From contig NC_090132.1 in assembly GCF_040581485.1 (NCBI RefSeq), forward strand, positions 7,203,001 to 7,267,000: a DNA stretch of 64,000 nucleotides. The letters run 5' to 3'. The notes below the pieces were generated by a model. That model saw nothing but the letters and a program-made list of their open reading frames with translations. It had not been told where the DNA came from and searched no databases. The translations under genes and the position numbers were made by a program. Each line of letters begins with the position of its first letter. The stretch's first letter is position 1. The stretch comes from Linepithema humile (Eukaryota > Arthropoda > Insecta > Hymenoptera > Formicidae). Below, piece after piece: positions 24,701 to 36,707 of this stretch.

Positions 24701-27700
24701 ATGTTCTCCAAGTTGATTTCAACGTCGATCTTCTTGATCGTCATCGCCAGCGCGATGTTTCGCGTTGCGAGAGCAGCGGTTGCCAATGATCACCGTCAGC
24801 AACAGGTAAGTGTATTTGAATATACATTTTTAGAGTAAAATCAGAAAAGAATATTAATATTTTTAATAAAAGAAACTTTATAGTTTGAATCTTACTTTTT
24901 AGGATATTTCATAAAACATATACGAAAGAATATATAATTTAAACAGAGATTTCTCCTCGCAATTATTTTTGAGCTACATGATAATTATTCCTTTTTAATA
25001 TCATAAAAGGAGTTCTGTAATAAATATCATAAGAAGTTATTAAGAAGTAATGCTTGTATTGATTATGCCACTGAATAAAATATTGCGGTATTATATTTAA
25101 CCAAAGATTACAGTTATTTAGAGAAACTCATTAATGTTAAAGATATTCTATTGTTCTAACTTATTTTATTCTCAAAAAGTGATTTCTTTTAGATTTAAAT
25201 AAATATTTGATATTTTTATTTTAAACAAGTATAAAGTTTGTACTTTTATAGTTAATATTTTCTTAAAATACCATTTAATATTAACTTGCTTATTAATATT
25301 TACATATTTATTAAAATAATAGAATATTCTTTGCAATTCTTTTCAATTGCAGCCAGGTTTCATCTAAGAATTTTTCTTATCGTAATAAATTCAATAAAAA
25401 AAAATAAAATTACAGCGCGGGCGGCTATACAGTAAAATTGCAGTAGCTTTCTTCCACAACCAGCGAAAAAACCTCTCTACTAAGAAAATTAATTGCTTAA
25501 TTAATTTTTTCTTGCTGTATTTTTACGTTGTAATTTGATCGACAATTAATGCTATTTTTAGTGACAGTTTCAAAAAAAATTTTTAATAAATTAGACAGAT
25601 TTATATATGTAGAATCTTAAATTAAATTTAAAATATTCTTTTCGTAAAATATATAAAATGTAAGAAGTTATTCAATATGAAAATTTCATAATTTTATGTC
25701 ATTATTTCATTGTGAAGACGCAGCAAGGCTTTTTTATCTGTTTCTATCATATTTCTAAAGAATGCTTTACTCTTGCATCATTATTTTTTCTATTAACATA
25801 ATAAGATTTTAAAGAATTCGTTTTCCAAATTTTTCAAAGTCTTATCATGCTAATAGAAAAAATAATATTGCTTGAAGAGAAAGCACATGATTATTATAAA
25901 AATATGCGCAATTTAAAAATTCAATTAAGTTAAAAATAGATGCAATATAAATAAATGATGTCAGCTAGAAATTAAAGTAAAACACAAAAAGGGAGTTTCA
26001 TCGAACCAAAAAAGGTTTAAAAACTTTTGACTTGTACTACAGGTGACGTCATTTGCCAACTTTTAATGAGTTTTAGTTTTCTGCTTCTAAACAAGCCAAA
26101 CTAGTCAGATTTGCATCACCCTTCTTTTCATCTTTTTTACAAAGGGATAGAGATAAATAAGCAGTATTAAGTGACTACGTCAAAGAGAAAAGCTAAATTA
26201 GTTCAGCAATATTTTACAGTAAGATAGATATCGATTTTTATTATGACTTTTATAAAAAAAAACAGAAGCACAGAAATTTTTTAATTTGCATGATTTTATT
26301 GTTCAATATTAAAAATTGCGATAATCTATATTATATAAATAAAAGTAATATTCCGTTTGATTGTAACTCAATTTTTACGTGTCCAAAAGTTTAGAAAAGA
26401 TGAACGAAAATGCTGAAGTGTTTTACATGTCGCGCTCTAGAAATCTCGCGTGTTGTATTAGCAGTGCGCGATAATTATTTTCTGCTTGCAATGCCGGGCG
26501 AACGCACTCGTGTGCGATTTCGCAAAAAGATCATCATTTAAGCGCGCTACTTTGCCAATTATTTTCGAGACAGATTTATCTGGCAGGTGAGAACCGGGAA
26601 TGCGTTTTTCCCAGCGGCTCCACATCCCCGTGACAGTCGAGAAATAATGTTAATTGAATAACGGATATTATTCGCACACTCGCGACAGCGTAAGAGCGTT
26701 TCGCACAGTAGGGAGTGCAATTTGCGCAATTTTTGCCCCAGCGTAAAATGATGAACGCACTTGTACGAACGAGGCAGAACAACGAGCGCCATACGAGATG
26801 ACATATGACTTGTGCAATTAACCGAACAGAAATTTATTTGCCCTTTATCACAAATATTGCGTGCGTAATGCACTATCATGTCACGCTCAATATGTTAGCA
26901 ATAATGACGCATTTCGACTAATTCAGTCGCGAAAGTATCGAAACGATGTATTTAGCCATTCAGAGACATTCTCGTTGTGAGACTTTGTCGTAGATAATAA
27001 AAACATGTGGTCAATTGCATAGGGAAATAATATGAAAGCATATAAATTATGCCATTAAATTTGTTTGCGTGCTTCGCGCAAGAGAAGGAATGAGAAATAT
27101 GAAATAAAAGCGCATATAGATTGAACTTTACAAACTTCGATCGTTACGTTGGTGTATTGAAACTTGCCGAAGGGGAAATACCAAGCTTGCGTGCAATACA
27201 TAATAAGTCTTTCATTTTCAATTTGCAATAAGCAATCGATTACGATAAAATGTGTTTAATGAAACCGAAATTGCTTTATACTAGAAGGAAGTTAAGGTTA
27301 TTTATAGACATTCTGAGAGATATTTTAAATTAGAGCAAGATTATATTGTGTGTACAAGTTAAAATCGATGTAAAAACGTACAGAAATGACAAAACAAACG
27401 ATTTTGTATTATCGTGCTTAAAAATGAATTTCATTTTAATTAACTTAAAATATATAAAATTTTCTGTAGCGTATATTAATATATTTAATGTAGCGTATGT
27501 TTTTTTTTCAGATATCAAATGAAGCTGTTGCTAATATCTTGGCTTTCGAAATGGGAGGGAAGGCTTCCTTCGAGATACCTCGTGAACATTATCGACCCAT
27601 TACAGGCAAGTGAATAATAAATGTATATAATCTAACATATGACATGCTAATTGTAATATGTATATATGCAATACAGAAACTTAATATCTTAATTGACCAA

Positions 27701-30700
27701 TTATCTAAATTGCTTTATTAATTTATTGTATAAGAATAATGCGTCATGAGAATTTATAGAAAAATAACTCTATTTTATGCCATTAAATTAAATGAAAATG
27801 TATTGCTTGTTTTATAAAACAAGCGTTTTATTTTTAATTATATAAACATTTATTTTTGTATTTAAACGGATATATAATCGATACTTTTATTTTTATCGCG
27901 GTGAGCTAATGTTGCTAATGAACGCCGCAGCGGTCGCTCGTTTAATTGAAACTAGTGGTAATATGTTTGCAGACGGGATAATCTGAGCGGAAAGATTGTA
28001 TCCATTACAGTAGCTCACGTTTCTTCGAAATCGCGCTTATTCTTCTGATAATTGCTTTAAAATAATATACGCGTTTAAAAAAACTAACTAAAAGTAATTT
28101 TGCGTTTCTTTGTTTTGTCCCTCATTATTTTTCGTAGTTTATAATAATATGCATCTAACGAGATTAATTATAAGACCCTCTATGAAAATATTTTAATATA
28201 TTTTTGAAGGCTAAACTGAGATTAAACAATAATTTATTCTATTTATGAACGGATTTTTCTGCAATAGTTTGCGCTTTATTTATTTACATTAAAGAAAAAC
28301 CGATTTTGCATTTTGATTTAAAAAATACTTTTTAGCCAATCCGGAACACTGCACTATAAATTTTGCACAATTTCTCTTTAAACGAACCATATTTATGCTA
28401 TAATCCGCGCCGTAAAATGCGTAAAAGTAGTTCTGCATGTGGGCCAAGCGTTTGGTGTTGCGGAAACGTATCGTACGCTTGTAAGCTTCGTAATTGAGGC
28501 GTTTGATACGGTAATTGCGTTACACAAATTATGGACCGCGTTAATGGATGGACAGCGCAGTTTCCGGAACAATGATCGAACTAGTATATTTTCCACATAT
28601 TGTGCATTACTCAGTAATCGTATCATTCCAAATCCCGTTTTTATAAAGAATGCAATTAAAACTTGATGTAATCCAGTGAAAATTAGAATTTGATTTAATT
28701 TACATTTTGCATTTTTCAGCGGCGCTTTATTACGTTTTATAAAACCAGCAATAAATTTGAAAATAAATTGCATTGAGATATACAAAAGTAAAGAAAAAAT
28801 TCTTTGTAATTCAATTAACTAAATTACAAGACAAAATTATATATAAAGATTAAATTTGTGTATGAATTTTTCAACTATAACAAACTTAGAATTTTAATTC
28901 AGAATGTGATTTCGTATTATAATATAAATCATTGTAAAATGTTTGTGTATTTATATTTAAAAAGGAATCATTATTGACATCCTGTTATAGAGTGTACGTT
29001 TGTCACATCAGAAACTGGACCTCTTTCTTACATATCGCAGTCTGACAGTGACGTCGTTTGTGGTATATATTTTTTAACTGATCCCGATCGCACAGTGGAA
29101 ATATATTTCCACAGTTTCGACGTTCCCTGCGAGCATCGTGGACTTTTGGCGGTATGTAATACGTCAGTTATTATTAAATATCAATTTTGAAACTTTTAAA
29201 TATTTTTTTGTCATTTGCATCACAAATTAAAAAAAGTATTTTGCTTATAGTAATTAAAATAATTTTAAAAATATATAACAACAATGTGCAATTTTATTAA
29301 TTAAACAAATTGTTATATTTGAAAAAAGTTCATAAAAAATTAATCAAAAGAAATATGATATAATTAAAATGAGAGTCACTAATTAGATAACACAATACGC
29401 AGAAGTCAATTAATTGCGAAAGTCACAGAATGTTCTCTAAGGTCAAAGGACAAAGGTCTTCTTCAACCTTGAATCTTCTCTCTTGAGAATTGGAATGAAA
29501 AGGGATCCGCAAGGCAAATGTCTCTATTAGGAATTTGTCATTTGTTTGTGCTCATTAAGCGACAATAAGCGAAACTTCGAAAGCTTTCAAAGAAATCACA
29601 TTAGCGACGCCGTAAACGAATTACGCGTGTATAAATTTTCGTGCAAATCGAAATGCAAAGTTTCCCCTCGACTCTTGCTCATTCTCCCCGTCACCATTAA
29701 TGGAAAACTCCTGTAGGGTAAACTCGAATAATCCCAACGAGAGCGGTGTTGCTACGTGCCGCGAATCTATAGCAATCAATGTTACGAAAAACAAATATCT
29801 CTAACATGACATGAGAAGTGAATTTTGCTCAACGTGTCTACAAAATACTACAGATGTAGTTTTTCTGCATTTGTTGCAACTATAATTAGGTTTTTCCGAC
29901 TTTTCCCACGAGAAATACTGTCTCATTTCTCATTAGATTTTTCTTATAATTTATATACTTTATATACTTTTTGTATTATATAAAATATTTTAAAAAAGAC
30001 GACAGATTTTGAAGGGAAATAATATTCCTCAAAATAAGGAAAAAACTTCTAATGAACATAAGCATGAGAAGTAAATTTCATTCGATGTGTTTTTACAAGA
30101 TGCTATAGATTTAATTTTTTGTGAGTAAAAAGTAATAGTACAATATATTAAACATGAAGATTCATGCATTTGTATACGTTCACGTATTTGTAGCAATTTA
30201 TATTAACTTGTAAGCCAAGCTGTAGCAAGTTGTAGTCTCTTTCACAGTTGCGTTCTTTTATTTTCTCTGCTTGACGAAGACAATATATCATTCTATCAAG
30301 CGTCATTCATTCACTTCTTCATCCTTCTGAAGATAATGTTTCAATGTTGAGCTTTCCCATCGATCTTTTCTTACTACAAGCTAATGAGAGTTGCTAGATA
30401 CGTAAACACATATAAATGATGTACATGGATCTTCATGTTCAATATATTGCACTGACTTTCTATCTTGTTAAACGGGAACATCTGTAAGAAGATTGAAAAG
30501 ATTTATTTTGGGATTTATGTTCATTAAGAATTCTTTCCTTATATTTTGATAAATACTACCTGCTCTCAAAGTCTGTAATCATCTTTTTTTAAATACTTAA
30601 TTGCACATAAATTTGTAGTATTTAAATTCTATAATATTTACAAATTTTTTCACAACTAAACAAAATAAATTTACTCATAGATATTGTATAAACTTTGTAG

Positions 30701-32782
30701 TCCGAAGAATGCGCTTCTATTTAAAGAACAATTTCACGCTGCAAGAGCATAAATCTTTAATTGATTCTCATTTGGCAGATAATCGACGGCTGGGAATTGA
30801 ATGGTGAAGTATTTCCGAGCGAGAGCGACCATCCGTTACCGATAAAAGAAAGGGTGAACGAGTTCTGCGGTAAAAACAGATGGTACAAAAAAACTTTTAA
30901 AACTTCGCAAAATGCTGCACTTCTCCAGTATAGGATACCTGCGACTGGAAAAGGTTTCGTCGTATCCGCGAAATATCCAAAGAATCCAAGACGTAAGTAC
31001 GGCTTGATTATAACTAACATGAATTCTGCAAAAATATTATCTTTAACTCTTGGATTTTTCTTTCTTTAACTGAGTTTAACTTCACATTTCCCGATTGCTA
31101 GAAAGTTATCTCAAATGTAACTTTCAGCTGTATTCCAAGTGTAAAAAAACGTAAAAAAAGAAATCAAAATATCTTCCCAAAGAAATTAATGAAATCAATC
31201 TCGACTCTGCTACACGTTTTATTAGATGTTTAATTAAAATTAAAATATACGCTATTTTCAATAGTATAAATGTTAAACTATTTCTTGAGAAAATGGAATA
31301 TTGAATTCTACGTTGAATGACGTGATCTATTTATTTGGCGATTGATAAAAGCCCAACGCACCATTCGAAGTCAGCCGTTAGAAAATCGATGCTATCTGGT
31401 CGCTCTACGTGAGATGCCCACATTATTGCATTAACATTGCAAATTCGCGGCCACATCAGCATTTTGGTCCTATAATTTAATTACTTGTCGCACAGGCTTT
31501 ACGCCGTTCTAATTGAATACCGACGCCCGAATATTAGAACCAGTTGTAGATCAATCTCTGATCACAGACCGTTTAATCTAACAGTAGCACGATGCAGAGA
31601 GTCGCATGAATCAGAATGTCTCAGGACAAATATAAAAAAATGATTTTATAAATCTTTCTAGCCTTTTTTAAGGATATTATATCCCACGAAAAGGTTGTCA
31701 ATTTGGCATATGTGAAAACATTACGCTCATTAATTCATAAATAAAGCTTACCTCGAAACAAATTTAAGCAATTTTACGTCTTTCAGCCTGCAACGTCCTG
31801 TCGGTCAGCACAACGGATCCATTCACTCTTCGCAATTACGGTAGGCGAATCAATTGTACCTTCATGGCAGTGTATCCTGGTGCTGTGCAAGTAGTCGCGC
31901 TCGGAGTTGGCGGTAGCAGCTCGCACGGCGTCGCTCACACAACCGAAACCGGCACTTTGCGCAAGGTATGCACAAGGTCTATCCGAAAAGTTCTCCAATT
32001 CTAAAAATAGCCAGTCAATGTATTAACTTGGAGGCAAATGCTTATCGTTCAGTCTCGCTTAATTATTAATTCATTATTAATAAATTAAATCATTGTTGTT
32101 ATTCATTTTTTGCGAGCATGTGTTTGGCATGTGTCTGGTGACTTTTTTTTTAAATAAAAATTGTTCGCGAGCAACAAATTTGTGTGAATTCTGTGTAAAA
32201 TAAAGAAAATATTCTATTGAAACATTTAAAATGTTGAAAATAGTATTCGAAGACAAAGCTGTGGGCAGAACTCAAAGTGAAGTTATCCGTTCTTGTTTGA
32301 CTCTTTGTGAGATAGCTGATGAAATTAATATCTTCAACGAACCTTCATTTTTAGTGCGAAACGAAGAGTCCGCGGGACCAAGTGCAGATCGGTGGTAGTC
32401 GCGGCCTCGACACCACAAAACTCGACGTAATTGACTCCATTTGCGGTATTGATTCCAAACCAGGTAACGAACGTTTCATACGTAGAACAAATTACAATTG
32501 AAAGCAACTGAAATAGAACGATACTAATTCCATGTATTCATACTGTTTTGCAATCTATACACTTCTTGAGTGTTGTGTATAATTAAGCATACAATGCTTA
32601 TAATTAAATATCTTACCATTAATTAAGAAGCAAATTTTCTTCTTTCAGATGTAAAGGAGCTCGTAGCGTATGATGTAACGTCAGTACGATTAATATCGAG
32701 TGGTTACTACGATAATTCGGTCACAGTGGCAATAAGTCCAATCATAGATGACCATGTATTGGATTCTGCTTCCGGTTTTTAA
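24701..32782 (+). CDS. CRHBP: Corticotropin-releasing factor-binding protein, complete
   Basis: Secreted glycoprotein that in vertebrates binds CRF and urocortin; in insects the likely ligand is the CRF-like diuretic hormone DH44 (inference). Exons 24701-24805, 27512-27605, 28991-29151, 30779-30992, 31787-31965, 32355-32463 and 32649-32782 give 331 residues, close to the 322 of human, which also has seven exons. Seen: signal peptide (ISTSIFLIVIASAMF), the CUB-like first half with ECTFVTSETGPL, YFLTDPDRTVEIYF, IDGWELNGEVFPS and HPLP, then PCNV, INCTF and IGGSRGLDTTKL in the second half, with the family's paired cysteines. Intron 2 has a GC donor (ACAG|GCAAGT): only this gives a matching phase to exon 3. 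Intron 1 contains a full CRE palindrome. The identification is firm. Confidence 0.94.
25782..25872. repeat. Imperfect inverted repeat in CRHBP intron 1
   Basis: The left arm at 25782-25815 and the right arm at about 25838-25872 are reverse complements apart from a few changes, around a loop of about 22 bases. It could be a worn fold-back element or chance in AT-rich DNA. Confidence 0.55.
26044..26051. promoter_or_regulatory. CRE palindrome TGACGTCA in CRHBP intron 1
   Basis: A perfect 8-base cAMP response element. The vertebrate CRHBP gene responds to cAMP, so the match is suggestive, but one such site is expected by chance in a window of this size (another is at 11097-11104). Confidence 0.3.
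27606..28990 (+). other. CRHBP intron 2 (GC-AG type)
   Basis: 1.4 kb intron starting GCAAGT and ending TATAG. No other feature was recognised in it. Confidence 0.8.
29152..30778 (+). other. CRHBP intron 3, with a fold-back element
   Basis: 1.6 kb intron. Its main feature is the inverted-repeat element at 30138-30452. Two diverged copies of a segment containing ATGAGAAGTRAATTT occur near 29809 and 30063. Confidence 0.7.
30138..30452. mobile_element. Fold-back (MITE-like) element in CRHBP intron 3
   Basis: The left arm (30138 to about 30215) and right arm (about 30375 to 30452) are imperfect reverse complements, sharing CAATATATT, AACATGAAGAT and ACGTAT blocks and a weaker inner match around TAGCAA. 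The centre is non-coding. No target-site duplication is obvious. Confidence 0.6.
30993..31786 (+). other. CRHBP intron 4
   Basis: 0.8 kb intron with standard GTAAGT and TTTCAG borders. Nothing else is seen in it. Confidence 0.8.
31966..32354 (+). other. CRHBP intron 5
   Basis: 0.4 kb AT-rich intron with GTATGC donor and TTTTAG acceptor. No other feature. Confidence 0.8.
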
Positions 32783-34444
32783 AACAATTGCTTCAACAAC
32801 TTCATTATCATCCATCGCATCTGCTATGCATCTGTTCTTGACGTTTATCTTTAAACAACAGACATAACATTATAATATTTAGTTGCACAAACCATAATTC
32901 ACCATATTCGGTAGTTTATTTTATATAGATTATTTATATATTTGTGTTGCGTATTAAATGGCAGTGAAACGATAGTATCACATATGTATGAAAAAAAACG
33001 AAAGTTCTCTATTAAGACTGATTATTCTAATTATTTTTACTATGTGATGAGGATTTTTTTAAATATAAAACGTCTTTTATTTATTATATAATTTTGAATA
33101 CTTTTTTGTTCAAGTAACATTTTTGGTTCAAGGACAGCTTTAAGTATTAGCAAGTAAACTTTTTTGAAACTTTTTGTGTTTTGCAATTATTGTGATAAGT
33201 GTAATATTATGGTGATTATTGATATAATTAAGTTCTGATATACGTTATTTAATTAAATAATAATAACTCTTTAAAGACTGCTTAATGAGTATTATTTTTA
33301 TTGAAAATAATGGAAATAATTCATTGAACTATCATCAAATCATAAAAATGTATCATTGAAAATATGCAGAATTTCTAGTAGTGACATATATTCCCTACAT
33401 TAATAATACAATATTAAAATTATAATATGCATTATAATTGAAATGGACGTTTGTGTTACATGAAATGAATGTGAAAGTAGATAGCTTCGAATATACTCCT
33501 ATTTATTTGAAACTTTGACATTGAAAAAAGCATAAGTACAGAAAATGTATAAATGTCATGATTTTAATTAAGATTGTTATATGTATAAACTATTTTTTAT
33601 CTTTAAAAATAATATTTTGATAATGTTTTGTCCTCTGCAGTAGAGCATTTTTTCATACTTCCAAACTGGTTTCTTCTTTTATTGTAAAAAAGTTTTCATT
33701 GTAATACTTACATTTTTTTCAATGTCAGAGACTCATTAAAGTTAATAAATAGCTAAAGATAGATGTTTACTACTTAACAAATATTCTTTGTTGTTTTTAA
33801 TTAAGAATAGTAATATTATGTATATAATAGCAGCTTTTAACATCAAAATATAAATTTGTGTTAACCAACAAAGTTTGCTAATTTCTGAATAAATCTGTCC
33901 CACATAAAGTAAATCAGAAAATGGTCTCTATACGACAATCTATTAAATGAAAAATATCTGACTTATGACTACTGTAAATAAACAAAATATCCTTTATCTT
34001 GTTTTATAATTACCTAGAATTAGTTGATCAAAAAGTTCAGATCCTATTCAAATAGCTCATCGATCAAGAAGTATTAAAAAGGTAAGATTAAAGATGGATT
34101 AAAAAATTAGTTAAACAATCTAAAGCTAAATGCACAGAAAAAAAATTTAAACCGGAAATGTTAAACATCAATGACATGCGTGTACGAATTTACTTAAGCT
34201 TGCATGACAAATTTACAGAGGTGACGCCACAATCGTTAAGAATTATACCGCAGCAGTATCCTCCTCTAGGTATACAAAAATTTATGGTTGCCACAAAAAG
34301 CGAAATATGGCGACGTGTAGTAGAAGTTGTTTTTGACTATCATCTTTTATAAATAATTGGAGCCTGTGTGAGCGAACTTTGATCTTATCTTATTAAGTGA
34401 TTGAAGGTGTATCCGAAACGTAGTGTAACGTAAATCATTGAAAA
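32783..34444. other. Intergenic region between CRHBP and YIF1
   Basis: CRHBP 3' UTR followed by very AT-rich DNA. A 64-codon open frame at 34158-34352, just upstream of YIF1, has no recognisable content and is probably part of the YIF1 promoter. Confidence 0.5.
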
Positions 34445-36012
34445 ATGAATTACAATCACTCGAACGCACGCCGAGGTAAGGGTAACCTATGAATGGCAGA
34501 TGTAAACTTATGTTTAGCTCTATATTTTATATAAAAAATATTTTTTTATTGGTACATTTACGATACTAAGAATATTTATTCTTGTTCTACTCATCTATAC
34601 ATTGCTATTGCTATCTTGCTGCAGAAACCTCATTATGAAATATATAAAAATGAAACTGTTATATGAATTATGTTCTTCATCACTTTCTCATAATGTTAAT
34701 AATATATAATTACAGTTTATTATAATTTTTATTTATTATTATATTGAATAAAAGATAAATAGATTGCTGAAGAAAGGTTGTTGTTTGTTGACAGGAAAAA
34801 GATTACTGGATCCATCAGCTGGTTTATCGGCACCAATGCCACCAATGCCACAAAATCCTCCAATGCCACAAAATCCATATATGCCTGTATATAATCAACA
34901 GGTGAATTTTATAAAATTTATCTAAAATTATCACTGCATTATTTTTATAAATTATTCGTGGAATAAGCTAACTCAAATAAAATTACTATTTAAAGATATA
35001 CTGAATCAATATTTCTGCTTGTGCACTTTTATTTTTCACAGAACTTATATTAACAAGTTGATTATATAATTTTAGGCACCGATGAATCATGATGCAATGC
35101 CGGAATATGGTTTTAACATTTCTGGACAGGCACCACCACCATATGGATTTAATCAGCAGGTACCCAGTTATCCGGCTCCTGACAATCAAGGAGGAGAATT
35201 TGTCGCAAGTTCACAATTTGCGACACAATTATTAAGCCAACCAGTTGTAACAAACATGGCGGTCCAATATGGGAATGCATTGGTTGGTACTGGAAAACAG
35301 CATTTAGAAAAATATGTGCCAGTTACAGCATTGAAATATTACTTTGCTGTAAACACAGATTATGTTTTTGGAAAGTTAATGCTGTTGTTCTTCCCGTTTA
35401 CTCATAAGGTGAGTTATGTACAAGTTTTATTCTATTGATTCCATAAAAAATATGCGTCAAACAAATACAACACAATAACAATTCTAGGACTGGTCTGTGA
35501 AATACGAACAAGATGTACCGTTGCAACCACGATATGAAAAAAATGCACCAGACATGTATATACCTACAATGGCGTTTTTCACGTACGTCGCTACGGCGGG
35601 ATTAGTTTTAGGCATGCATGAACGTTTCACACATGAGCAGCTGGGTATTCTGGCCAGTTCCGCTCTCGCCTGGGGTGTGATTGAATTGCTTGTCCATACT
35701 GTGAGTTTGTACGTAATGAATCTTCAAACGAGTCTAACAACGTTAGATTTGTTGGCGTATTGCGGTTATAAGTATGTCGGTATTAACGCGGCCCTGTTGA
35801 TATCATTGCTATTTCGAAAATACGGTTACTATGTGATGCTATTGTACTTTAGTATCTCTCTAGCTGTCTTTCTGATGCGATCGTTAAAATTAAGAGTCAT
35901 CAGCAATAGTTCGTACACAGCCTCTGGTAATAAAAGACGGCTTTACTTTATCCTCTTCTTAGCTGGTATACAACCCCTTCTAATGTGGTGGTTGTCGTAT
36001 CACTTAATTTAA
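34445..36012 (+). CDS. YIF1: YIF1 (Yip1-interacting factor), Golgi/ER trafficking membrane protein, complete
   Basis: Multi-pass membrane protein that pairs with Yip1 and acts in ER-to-Golgi vesicle traffic. Exons 34445-34475, 34795-34901, 35076-35408 and 35488-36012 join in phase to 331 residues. Seen: a Pro-rich cytosolic N-terminus with MPPMPQNPPMPQNPYMP, the conserved entry FASQLL-like segment FATQLLSQP, KHL-like KQHLEKYVPVTALKYYFAVN, the PRY-like LQPRYEKNAPDMYIPTM, then about five hydrophobic segments to a C-terminus ending WLSYHLI. All borders are GT-AG. The tiny first exon encodes only ten residues and a split codon. AATAAA lies at 36099. It cannot be assigned to vertebrate YIF1A or YIF1B. 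Confidence 0.95.
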
Positions 36013-36098
36013 ATGACAGGCAGGAAATTTATAAAATACCATTGAGGAGAAAACTATATATTTATTACTTGATTATTATCACCTGTACATTTTTTTGT

Positions 36099-36104
36099 AA
36101 TAAA
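36099..36104 (+). terminator. Poly(A) signal of YIF1
   Basis: AATAAA 87 bases after the YIF1 stop codon, following a T-rich stretch. Confidence 0.6.
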
Positions 36105-36707
36105 ATTCGAATATGATATCATTTAGATAATACATAAGTTTGTCTCTTTTAGTACTATTTAATTTTTTACTGTTATTCTTTTCAGCTAAAGTAAAAGTAA
36201 AACTTATTTATATATAATAAATATATGAATCATTAACTTAAAATTAATAAGTAAATATATAAATTTAATGAACTGCAAGTTGAAATGATATTTAAAATTA
36301 TATAATAGACTAAATTAATTATATCAATTTTTATAAGAGCAGTCATATTAATTATTGAAAAATGCCAAATATTTAATAAGTTGATGTGTATAAGAGTGAT
36401 ATAAAGTTCAAAAATACATAGAATGTCATATAATAGATTGAACAAAAATATATTTTAGATTTGTCCATGAAACACAAATATCTAGATACGATACGTGGGT
36501 CCGAAAAGTGTCGGAAATGAACTTGGTGTGAATCATACATAAGGCTGACTGTACACCCGGAAGCAGATGGCGTTACAAACGAGAATTTCCCGCCGGATCT
36601 ACCCGTGTCGAGTTGAGCTTCGCAGTCATTGATACAGTCGTCTACGAGCTGTGGGACGCGGTGAAACGTAGGTGTTGTGCGTGTCTTGTGGGCCGCCTAG
36701 GCCAAAA
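36105..36707. promoter_or_regulatory. YIF1 to PACS intergenic region and PACS 5' UTR
   Basis: AT-rich until about 36480, then a sharp shift to GC-rich sequence that runs through the PACS start codon. The GC-rich part is the likely promoter and 5' UTR of PACS; no TATA box is seen. Confidence 0.45.

Larger units (their letters stand above)
24806..27511 (+). other. CRHBP intron 1
   Basis: 2.7 kb AT-rich intron. It holds an imperfect inverted repeat at 25782-25872 (arms share ATTATTTTTTCTATTA) and a CRE palindrome TGACGTCA at 26044-26051. Nothing coding is recognised. Confidence 0.75.

Noticed and set aside
24162..24716. 184-codon plus-strand open frame over the CRHBP upstream region
   Set aside because: It runs through a (TA)n microsatellite and overlaps the true CRHBP start in another frame. 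It is a chance frame.
34158..34352. 64-codon plus-strand open frame just before YIF1
   Set aside because: It begins with ATG but matches no family I know, has no splice partner, and lies where the YIF1 promoter is expected.
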